Of a stretch of 64,000 bases of DNA, positions 45,347 through 53,300 are shown in pieces (position 1 is the first letter of the stretch; the number at the start of each line of letters is the position of its first letter). The DNA is from Flavobacterium urocaniciphilum. Lineage in GTDB: Bacteria > Bacteroidota > Bacteroidia > Flavobacteriales > Flavobacteriaceae. Position numbers and translations under genes: made by a program. The stretch spans positions 1-64,000 of the forward strand of contig NZ_FOEI01000009.1 of NCBI RefSeq assembly GCF_900110615.1, read 5' to 3'. The notes below the pieces were generated by a model. The model did no database searches. It was given only the letters and a program-made list of their open reading frames with translations, and had not been told where the DNA came from.

Positions 45347-46336
45347 TTATTTAATTAGTGCAGGTTCAACCCATTTAAAAATATGACCTTCTTCTGGAAT
45401 AACTAATCTTTCCGAAATTTTTCTCATTCTATCTGGTAATTTCATTAAATAATCTCTTGCTTTCTCAGCTTCAGCTGTTAAACCATTGATGTTTCCAATG
45501 TCCCATTTTACATTTAATTTTTCTAAAATATCAACGTAATCTGAAGCTGTATACACACCAATTCTTTGTGCTGAATCTGAAAATTGTTCAAAAGCAGTTC
45601 CGATTTTCTCACCAGATTCTCTTAAGAATACAGCAGGCATCGTAATTTTTTGTTTCATCATGTATTGGAATGCTAACATCATTTCACTTGGATCAACTTT
45701 GAAAATTTGATTTACAAATTCGCTATATGCTAAGTGATGACGCATTTCGTCTCCAGCAATAAGGTTACACATTTTGAATAACTTTTTCTCACCATATTTT
45801 TTAGCGATTAAAGCTACTCTGTTATGTGAAACGAAAGTTGCTAATTCTTGAAAGCTAGTATAAACGAAATTTTTATAAGGATCTCTTCCAGTTCCAATAT
45901 CAAAACCATCATTAATTAAATGCTGAGTAGTTTGTTCAATTTCTTTCATATTTACTCTTCCAGAAAGATATAAATATTTGTTAAGTACATCACCATGACG
46001 GTTTTCTTCACCCGTCCAATGGCGTACCCATTTGCTCCAGCCATTTCGCTCTACATTATCAACTCCTTCAACATCCATTAACCAAGATTCGTAAGTTGGT
46101 AAGGCTTCTTCAGTAATGGTATCTCCAACTAAAGTTACCCAAAAATCATATGGTAAGTCTTTAGAGATTTCTCTTAATTCTTTAACTTCTTCTAAAAAGT
46201 TTTCATTGTTTGAATCTGGTAACAAATCAGTTGGTTGCCAAATTTTTTCAACTGGAATTAAAAATTCTTCCATAAAAGAATCAATTTTTCTTTCCAATAG
46301 TTGCATGACTTCAAGTCTTATGTTGTGTAACGACAT
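45347..46336 (-). CDS. Acyl-ACP desaturase (ferritin-like di-iron enzyme)
   Basis: The product has 329 residues with the two di-iron helices: EENRHGDVLNKYLYL near residue 109 and IAGDEMRHHLAYSEFV near 195, which fit the ExxRHG / DExRHH pattern of soluble acyl-ACP desaturases. It is soluble and has no membrane span, unlike the membrane DesA type. It inserts a double bond into an acyl-ACP chain and would help set membrane fluidity. The acyltransferase PlsC-like gene ends six bases upstream, so both are co-transcribed and probably act on the same lipids. Confidence 0.93.
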   Translation of the reverse strand: MSLHNIRLEVMQLLERKIDSFMEEFLIPVEKIWQPTDLLPDSNNENFLEEVKELREISKDLPYDFWVTLVGDTITEEALPTYESWLMDVEGVDNVERNGWSKWVRHWTGEENRHGDVLNKYLYLSGRVNMKEIEQTTQHLINDGFDIGTGRDPYKNFVYTSFQELATFVSHNRVALIAKKYGEKKLFKMCNLIAGDEMRHHLAYSEFVNQIFKVDPSEMMLAFQYMMKQKITMPAVFLRESGEKIGTAFEQFSDSAQRIGVYTASDYVDILEKLNVKWDIGNINGLTAEAEKARDYLMKLPDRMRKISERLVIPEEGHIFKWVEPALIK

Positions 46337-46342
46337 GGGTTG

Positions 46343-47089
46343 TTAGTTTATGTGTTTTTTAATTGTTTGTTCTGTTTTTTCAAAAATTTCATCAAAAGAA
46401 TAATCAGAAACTTTTAAAGGTTCATGAACATCAAATGTAATTTTGTTTCCTAATCCTAACGGAAATTGCCCGAAACGAGTCATTTTCCAAGAATTATTAA
46501 TTGTAATCGGTACAAAATATGAGTCAGGTGCAAATTTGTATAACATTTTTAATCCGTTTGCTGCAAATTCCTTCGGAACTCCTGTTTTACTTCTGGTTCC
46601 TTCTGGAAAAATGACTACTGAATAATTGTTTTTATTAACATATTCTGCAACTTTTTTAATTTCTGGCAGGGCTTGTTTTCCATCTTTTCGATCAATCAAA
46701 GCCGAACCTCCAACTCTTAAATTATAGGATACACTAGGTATTCCTTTTCCTAATTCTTTTTTGCTAATGAATTTCGGATGCACTTTTCGTAAAAACCAAA
46801 TAATTGGCGGTATGTCGTATAAACTTTGATGATTACAAACTAATATTAATGGTTTGTTTTCGGGTAAATTTTCAACACCTCTAATTTGATAGGTTGTTCC
46901 TAATATGTGTGTGTTTCTTACTAAAAATCCGTTTAAAATAGCAACGCTTATTCTATGAGCATTATATCCGAATACGTTGTAACATATCCATTGTATCGGA
47001 TGAAATACTATTAACCAAAACAGAAAAAAGAAATAAAAAATTATAGATAAAGGATACGAAATAATTTTTTGCATAACAATTCTCATCAT
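46343..47089 (-). CDS. PlsC-like 1-acyl-glycerol-3-phosphate acyltransferase
   Basis: Two in-frame ATGs at 47089 and 47086 and a third at 47074 are possible starts. The -7 box TATCTTTG (47108-47101) lies 11 bases before the first. The product has about 248 residues with an N-terminal membrane segment (ISYPLSIIFYFFFLFWLIVF). Block I VCNHQSLYDIPPIIWF contains the HxxxxD box, FPEGTRSKTGVPKEF is block III and PITINNSW the block IV type. It transfers an acyl chain to lysophosphatidate at the inner membrane. Co-transcribed with the desaturase. Confidence 0.93.
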   Translation of the reverse strand: MMRIVMQKIISYPLSIIFYFFFLFWLIVFHPIQWICYNVFGYNAHRISVAILNGFLVRNTHILGTTYQIRGVENLPENKPLILVCNHQSLYDIPPIIWFLRKVHPKFISKKELGKGIPSVSYNLRVGGSALIDRKDGKQALPEIKKVAEYVNKNNYSVVIFPEGTRSKTGVPKEFAANGLKMLYKFAPDSYFVPITINNSWKMTRFGQFPLGLGNKITFDVHEPLKVSDYSFDEIFEKTEQTIKKHIN

Positions 47090-47124
47090 TTTAATGCCGT
47101 CAAAGATACTAGTTAATAATAAAA

Positions 47125-47147
47125 AAAACCACCAAACTGGCGGTTTT
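47125..47147 (-). terminator. Terminator of the bacilliredoxin gene
   Basis: Stem AAAACCACC / GGCGGTTTT with one mismatch, loop AAACT, T-rich on the minus strand. Just beside it are two tandem 13-base words, ATAGTATGCTAGC and ATAGTATGTTAGC (47149-47174), the second of which runs into the gene end. Confidence 0.75.
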
Positions 47148-47169
47148 TATAGTATGCTAGCATAGTATG

Positions 47170-47580
47170 TTAGCAAAATTCGTTGTAAGCGTCTTTTAAA
47201 TTTTCTGCAATAAGTTCCGCTGGACGTCCTTCAATATGATGACGTTCTAACATGTGTACTAACTCACCATCTTTAAATAATGCCATACAAGGCGAAGATG
47301 GAGGAAAAGGAAACATATGTTCTCTTGCTTCTGTTACAGCTTCTTTATCAACACCTGCAAAAACCGTAATTAAATTGCTTGGTTTTTTTGCGTTGTCTAA
47401 ACTCATTTTTGCACCTGGACGAGCATTTCTTGCTGCACAACCACAAACTGAATTTACAACTACTAATGTTGTTCCTTCTTTACTTAATGCGTTTTTTACT
47501 TCTTCCGCTGAATATAAATCTTGAAAACCTGCTTCAGATAATTCTGCACGCATTGGTCTTACCATTTCTTCTGGATACAT
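47170..47580 (-). CDS. BrxA/BrxB-family bacilliredoxin
   Basis: The product has 136 residues. The CGC active site is in [20 protein letters not shown] near residue 54, and [20 protein letters not shown] and [16 protein letters not shown] are diagnostic of the YphP/YqiW family. In Firmicutes these remove bacillithiol from proteins; in flavobacteria the thiol is also probably bacillithiol or a similar one, which is inference. A -7 box TAAATTTG (47620-47613) precedes it. It is cytoplasmic. Confidence 0.95.
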   Translation of the reverse strand: MYPEEMVRPMRAELSEAGFQDLYSAEEVKNALSKEGTTLVVVNSVCGCAARNARPGAKMSLDNAKKPSNLITVFAGVDKEAVTEAREHMFPFPPSSPCMALFKDGELVHMLERHHIEGRPAELIAENLKDAYNEFC

Positions 47581-47705
47581 ATTTTTGTTTTTAAAATATC
47601 GTTTATAATGGACAAATTTACAAAGTTTTTAGCTTTGCACATATAAACTTATCATAAAGATTTGTTATCGTTCCATAAATTTCACAAAATCCTTAAAATA
47701 CTATT

Positions 47706-47713
47706 TATATTTG
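47706..47713 (+). promoter_or_regulatory. -7 box of the exported protein gene at 47730
   Basis: TATATTTG, perfect match to TAnnTTTG, 16 bases before the start. Confidence 0.6.
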
Positions 47714-47729
47714 TGGATATTTTTAAGTT

Positions 47730-48557
47730 ATGAGAGTTCAAATTATCCTTTTATTATTTATTTCAACCTTTAGTTTTGCTCAAACGGAGAAAGAAAAGAA
47801 TATTGATGAAGTCATTATTAGAAGCAAACCTAAATTAGCAACGATTCTTAAAAAACTTAATAAACAACTACTAAAACAAACCGATACTACAAGTTTTGTA
47901 TTTGAATTGAATCAAGTCAATTTTAAAAATAACGATACCATTATTAATCGTCAAGAAGAGCAGATTATTAAGATTACTAATTTTAATAATAATTTTTCAA
48001 AGAAGAATGTTATTGAAAATAAAGACAATTGGTTTACAAATTTTAAAGAAATTTTTAAAAATTATTCTTCTGAAGAATCTCCAATTGGTTGGCTTTCCGG
48101 TTATCCCATTCGAAAAAATTTAACAACTGCAGAATTAGATTTTTTTACACATCCTAATGGTTATGTGTATACAAGAGAATGGTTAGATAATAATGAATTG
48201 TTGGTAACATTTGAATCGAAAAATTTTTACAAAGGCAGTTTTATTATTGATAAAAATTTCAATTTGTTGCAATTAAGTTATGAAACAATTGAACCGTATC
48301 CGTTTTTTTATACGTCTCCAGAAAGTATAGGAAAAAATCATAAATTCACTTGTAATTGGATATATCAAAAGGAAAAAGTATTCATGAGTTTAGAAATTGT
48401 AAACAAAAAAATGGTTTTAAAACAGTTGCAAATTGAAGAGAAATTACGCGATTTTGTTTTTAATCGTTTCGATAAGGATGGTGTAACATTTATGGATAAA
48501 AATCATTTTTATACGAATATCAAGTTGCAAAATAAATCGTATCCAATAGAAGAATAA
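47730..48557 (+). CDS. Exported protein of unknown function
   Basis: The product has 275 residues: signal peptide MRVQIILLLFISTFSFAQ, then TEKEKNIDEVIIRSKPKLATILKKLNKQLL, where the IDEVIIRSK part resembles the segment following the N-terminal domain of TonB-linked outer-membrane proteins. The rest is beta-rich with many aromatic and acidic residues and no cysteine motif (WFTNFKEIFKNYSSEESPIG, FYTSPESIGKNHKFTCNW). No lipobox. Probably periplasmic or outer-membrane-associated; function unknown. It has a -7 box and a large palindrome follows its stop. Confidence 0.75.
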   Translation: MRVQIILLLFISTFSFAQTEKEKNIDEVIIRSKPKLATILKKLNKQLLKQTDTTSFVFELNQVNFKNNDTIINRQEEQIIKITNFNNNFSKKNVIENKDNWFTNFKEIFKNYSSEESPIGWLSGYPIRKNLTTAELDFFTHPNGYVYTREWLDNNELLVTFESKNFYKGSFIIDKNFNLLQLSYETIEPYPFFYTSPESIGKNHKFTCNWIYQKEKVFMSLEIVNKKMVLKQLQIEEKLRDFVFNRFDKDGVTFMDKNHFYTNIKLQNKSYPIEE

Positions 48558-48559
48558 AA

Positions 48560-48683
48560 CGTCAATTCGAGTGTTTTTTGTGAAATGGAATGAAACAAAA
48601 AATGTATCGAGAATAGTTTTAATGATGTTTTCTTATTCTCGATACATTCCGATTCATGCTTCAATGGAATACTCGAATTGACG
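48560..48683. repeat. 124-bp nested palindrome between converging genes
   Basis: Outer arms CGTCAATTCGAGT (48560-48572) and ACTCGAATTGACG (48671-48683) pair perfectly, as do inner arms AATGTATCGAGAATA (48601-48615) and TATTCTCGATACATT (48634-48648); the material between pairs only in part (GGAATGAA / TTCATG). The left arm begins 2 bases after the exported-protein stop and the right arm ends 8 bases before the crtY-like stop. It can act as a bidirectional terminator, but its size and composition suit a mobile REP-type element. Confidence 0.8.
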
Positions 48684-48691
48684 AAAAATCA

Positions 48692-49828
48692 TTAAAAAAT
48701 TCTTCGCAACAACGCTTTTATAAACAAACCTTTCGGACACATCCAAATGACTTTTAAGTCTTCCCAAAAAGAAGTTTCTTCGTCTAAGAATTTGAAAATT
48801 AAAGCTGCTTTTCCCGTTTTAAACATGCTGGAGAAAATAGCACTTCCATACTGATTGGTTTGGTATAAAATGTCAATCAATAATAAATCGTAAAACCTAA
48901 ATTTATTGCTCTTGTAAAATTTTGTAAAATCGGAATTGGTTTTTAAAAACTGTACTAATTCTTTCGATTTCTTAACAGAATTTTTAAATGTATAACCTGT
49001 GCTCGCTTTGCTCCATCCGCCAGCTGAACCAATATTGATGATATTTTTTGTGTTGTTTTTCCAAAAAGGAAAACACGTCATGGGAATAGTACCTTGTTCT
49101 TTTTCTACAATTTCATATTCCGTAATGCCTAATTGTTGAATGTATTTTTCTATTTCAGATTCGTATTCTGAAGTTGAAAGTAAATCTTTTGAAAATAATG
49201 TGTATTCAAGTAGCGCTTCATTTGATGAAGTTGGTAACACATACATAAACCGAGTATTGCCTTTTTGTTCTACAGAAAAATCCATAAAAGTTGGACAGTC
49301 TTCTGTAAAAACAGCTTCTTTACTTTTAATAAACCAACCAATAAAATGTTGTTGAACTAATGGAAATTTAGTTTGTGACGTTACGACTTCTGGGTTATAA
49401 ATGCTATTAAAAATTTGATTACATGTAAACGATTTGGTTTTAGTTTTAACAATACAATGATTCCCTAATTCGGAATAATCAATTACATCATCATGAAAAA
49501 TTTCAATATTTGGATGTTTATTAATTGCTTCAAAAATTAATTTGTAAAAATCTAAACTACGAATCATTTTATATTCGTACGGGCTTAAATTTAATTGATT
49601 CGTAAAACTTTCGTTTTTAAACCAAGCAATGTTCCATTTTTTAGAAATTATTTCATCAAATAAATTTTCAGTATCCCAAAAACACCAAGTTCTATCGTTT
49701 TTGTCTTTGGAACTAGAATCTATCAGCAATATTTTTTTATCGGAAAATCGGCCCGATTGAATCATTTCAAAAAGGGTTAACAAAGCCGATAATCCTCCAC
49801 CAGTAAATATGTAGTGATAGTGGTTCAT
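48692..49828 (-). CDS. crtY: Lycopene cyclase family protein
   Basis: The product has 378 residues. An N-terminal FAD-type nucleotide motif FTGGGLSALLTLFEM, then DRTWCFWDTENLFDEI, the GTIPMTCFPFW block and INIGSAGGWSKASTGYTFKN, match the CrtY-type lycopene beta-cyclases. It turns the ends of lycopene into beta rings on the way to beta-carotene or zeaxanthin-type pigments in the membrane. No other carotenoid gene lies in the window, so it is separated from crtB/crtI. It starts 86 bases from the divergent gene that heads the metal efflux region. Confidence 0.93.
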   Translation of the reverse strand: MNHYHYIFTGGGLSALLTLFEMIQSGRFSDKKILLIDSSSKDKNDRTWCFWDTENLFDEIISKKWNIAWFKNESFTNQLNLSPYEYKMIRSLDFYKLIFEAINKHPNIEIFHDDVIDYSELGNHCIVKTKTKSFTCNQIFNSIYNPEVVTSQTKFPLVQQHFIGWFIKSKEAVFTEDCPTFMDFSVEQKGNTRFMYVLPTSSNEALLEYTLFSKDLLSTSEYESEIEKYIQQLGITEYEIVEKEQGTIPMTCFPFWKNNTKNIINIGSAGGWSKASTGYTFKNSVKKSKELVQFLKTNSDFTKFYKSNKFRFYDLLLIDILYQTNQYGSAIFSSMFKTGKAALIFKFLDEETSFWEDLKVIWMCPKGLFIKALLRRIF

Positions 49829-49902
49829 TTGATTTTTAAAAAAAGTAAAGTTAAATTTATTTTAATTATAATAAAATTTAAACAATCAAAATATATTATT
49901 AA

Positions 49903-49910
49903 TACATTTG
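49903..49910 (+). promoter_or_regulatory. -7 box four bases before a GTG start
   Basis: TACATTTG ends at 49910; the GTG start of the small exported protein is at 49915. This places the expected transcription start at the start codon. Confidence 0.55.
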
Positions 49911-49914
49911 TTAA

Positions 49915-50298
49915 GTGAAAAAATATTTATCAATATTATTTTTAGTGTTTTATTTGTTTTCAATGACAGAAGTACATCAGTTGTTGAAGACACCATTACT
50001 TGTGGATCATTATTTAGAACATAAAAATGAAAATAAAGAACTTTCACTATTAAGTTTCCTAGAGATGCATTACCTAAATGGAAACCATATTGATGCAGAT
50101 CATGATAAAGACATTCAATTACCTTTTAAAAATTTCCAAGATAATCATCCAAATGTAGTATTGGCATTACCTGAGCAAATTGTTTTTTTTCAGCCTCAGA
50201 TTACACTTGATGATGAATTAGTGCCAAATTTTAATAAAAGCCAAATTTTTATTTCTAGTTTTTTAACTAATATTTGGCAACCTCCTAAAATTGCTTAA
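49915..50298 (+). CDS. Small exported His-rich protein upstream of the efflux pump
   Basis: The product has 127 residues, starting at GTG. An N-terminal hydrophobic segment (KKYLSILFLVFYLFSMTEVH) is a signal peptide or anchor. The following part holds several histidines and acidic residues: LLVDHYLEHKNENKE, EMHYLNGNHIDADHDKDIQL and FQDNHPN, a composition that suits metal binding. The end is more hydrophobic (IFISSFLTNIWQPPKIA). No known family. The RND efflux gene starts 67 bases after its stop on the same strand, so it is probably the first gene of the metal efflux operon and may act as a periplasmic metal chaperone or sensor. That role is inference. Confidence 0.72.
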   Translation: MKKYLSILFLVFYLFSMTEVHQLLKTPLLVDHYLEHKNENKELSLLSFLEMHYLNGNHIDADHDKDIQLPFKNFQDNHPNVVLALPEQIVFFQPQITLDDELVPNFNKSQIFISSFLTNIWQPPKIA

Positions 50299-50312
50299 AT
50301 GATTGTGTAAAT

Positions 50313-50335
50313 CTGTTTCAAAAGTACTGAAACAG
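50313..50335. promoter_or_regulatory. Inverted repeat before the efflux gene
   Basis: CTGTTTCA (50313-50320) and TGAAACAG (50328-50335) form a perfect 8-bp inverted repeat with a 7-base spacer, in the 67-base gap between the His-rich protein gene and the czcA-like gene. It may be a regulator site or an mRNA hairpin; no T tract follows. Confidence 0.5.
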
Positions 50336-50365
50336 CAGTTTAGTATTCATTTAAAGTAAAATTCA

Positions 50366-53300
50366 ATGTTAAATAATATTATTGAGTATTCTGTAAAGAA
50401 TAAACTCATCATTGCATTATTTACCTTAATTCTTATTGGATTTGGTATATATAATGTGCAAAAATTACCTATAGATGCTGTACCTGATATCACAAATAAT
50501 CAAGTACAAGTAATAACTGTAGCTCCATCATTTGGTGCAACAGATATTGAACGTTTAGTTACTTTTCCTATAGAACAAGTAAATGCAAATATTTCTGGAT
50601 TAAAAGAAATAAGAAGTTTTTCTCGATTTGGATTGTCTTTAGTAACAATTGTTTTTGAAGATGATGTAGATGTTTATTGGGCAAGACAACAAGTTGCCGA
50701 AAGATTACAACAAGTGCAATCTCAATTACCGCAAGGAATGGGGATACCAGAATTAGGGCCTATTTCAACTGGATTGGGTGAAATTTACCAATATGTAGTT
50801 CGGGCAAAGAAAGGATATGAGCAAAAATATGATGTATCGGAATTACGTACTATTCAGGATTGGATTGTAAAACGCCAGCTAGCCGGAGTTAAAGGAGTGG
50901 CAGAAGTGAGTAGTTTTGGTGGGAAATTACGCCAAGTAGAAATAAGCATTCAACCAAATAAATTAAATGCTAATGGAATAACCATTACGGATGTATTTGA
51001 TGCTCTTGAAAAAAATAATCAAAATACAGGAGGAGCATATATTGAAAAAGAAGCATCAGTTTTATTCATTCGAAGTGAAGGATTGATTCAAAATTTGGAA
51101 GCAATTGAAAATACTCCAATTACAACAAAGTCTGGTGTTCCTTTATTTATTAAAGATGTAGCAGAAGTTAAAAATGGTTTTGCAACTCGTTATGGAGCCA
51201 TGTGTTATAATAATGAAGGTGAAGTTTCTGGAGCAATTGTAATGATGCTCAAAGGTGCTAATAGTAGTGAAGTTATAGAAAATGTTAAGGAAAGAATTGC
51301 TCAAATTCAAAAAACACTGCCAGAAGGTGTTGTTATTGAACCTTTTTTAGATCGAACAAAAATGGTAAATAATGCAATTGGAACAGTTGAAAAAAACTTA
51401 ATAGAAGGAGCTTTAATTGTCATTTTTGTATTGGTAATTTTCTTGGGAAATTTAAGAGCAGGATTGTTAGTTGCTTCTGTAATTCCACTTTCTATGTTGT
51501 TTGCAATCATTATGATGAATCTTTTTGGTGTGAGTGGCAATTTAATGAGTTTAGGGGCATTAGATTTCGGATTAATTGTAGATGGTGCGGTAATTATTGT
51601 TGAAGCTGTAATTCATCAAATTTTTCATCGTCATCAGAATGAAGAAACAATTTCATTAAGTCAAGAAGAAGTGAATAAAGAAGTTAATAGTTCTGCCAAG
51701 AAAATGATGAATAGCGCCGTGTTTGGACAAATCATTATTTTAATTGTTTATTTACCAATTTTTACTTTGCAAGGTATTGAAGGAAAAATGTTTAAGCCAA
51801 TGGCCCAAACCGTTGCATTTGCATTAATCGGCGCATTTATTTTATCGCTAACTTATATACCAATGATGAGTGCTGTAGTATTGAAAAATATTAAGCATAA
51901 TCCGCAAAGTTTTTCTGAAAGAATGATGGCTTTTTTAGAGCGTATTTATTTAATGCGTTTAATTCAAGCGTTGCATAACAAAAAGAAAATTATCATTGGA
52001 ACCATCATTGCTTTTGTAATTTCATTAGTTGTTATGTCTCAATTAGGAGGGGAATTTATACCCTCTTTAGAAGAAGGAGATTTCGCGGTTGAAACACGAG
52101 TGTTAACGGGAAGTAATTTAAACACATCTATCGCATCAACACAAAAGGCTGCAGGAATATTAAAGAGTAGATTTCCGGAAGTTGAAAAAGTAGTGACTAA
52201 AATTGGTAGTGGTGAAGTTCCTACAGATCCAATGCCAATGGAAGCTGCTGATATGATGGTAATTTTAAAAGATAAAAAAGAATGGACTTCAGCTGAAACA
52301 TTTAATGAACTTTCAGACAAAATGAGTGCAGCTTTACAAGAAGTACCAGGAATAACAGTCGGATTTCAATACCCTGTTCAAATGCGTTTTAATGAATTAA
52401 TGACAGGTGCTCGACAAGATGTAGTTTGTAAAATTTATGGTGAAGATCTGGATACATTATCTAAATATGCTAATAAAGTAGGTAAAATTGTCAATTCAAT
52501 TAAAGGTGCTAAAGATTTATATGTAGAACCAATAGGCGGAATGCCTCAAGTAGTAATTGAATATAAAAGAAATGTATTAGCACAATATCAATTGAATGTT
52601 ACAGATGTAAATAGAGTAGTTAATGCTTCATTTGCTGGTCAGAGTGCTGGTTTGTTATTTGAAGGAGAGCGTAGGTTCGATGTAGTGGTGCGAGTTAATT
52701 CTAATGAGAAACAAAATCTTCAAGATATTCAGAATTTATTAATTCCTACTCCTTCAGGATCTCAAGTACCATTACAAGTAATTGCCGATGTGAAAATAAT
52801 TAATGGGCCAAATCAAATTCAACGAGAAGATACCAAACGAAGAATTGTAGTTGGTTTCAATGTACACGAATCAGATGTACAGTCTTTAGTGGAAGAAATG
52901 AAGCAAAAAGTGGAAGCCAAAATTAAATTTCCAACAGGTTATTATATAACTTATGGAGGAAGTTTTGAGAATTTAAATGCCGCAAAAGATCGTTTGATGA
53001 TTGCAGTGCCTATTTCGTTACTTTTAATCTTTTTGTTGCTATATTTTGCATTTAAGTCTGTTAAACATGCTTTGTTAATTTACACTGCAATTCCATTATC
53101 TACAATTGGAGGAATTTTGTTTTTAGCCTTTCGCGGAATGCCATTCAGTATTAGTGCCGGAGTGGGTTTTATTGCATTATTTGGTGTAGCTGTTTTGAAT
53201 GGAATTGTTTTAATTGCCGAATTTAACGCCCAAAAAAAACTTGGAAAAACAGATATTACTGAAATCATTTTAATTGGAACAAAAAAACGTTTACGACCAA

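Noticed and set aside
48560..48683. Replication origin or attachment site
   Set aside because: No DnaA-type boxes or origin genes are nearby; the form suits a repeat element or terminator.
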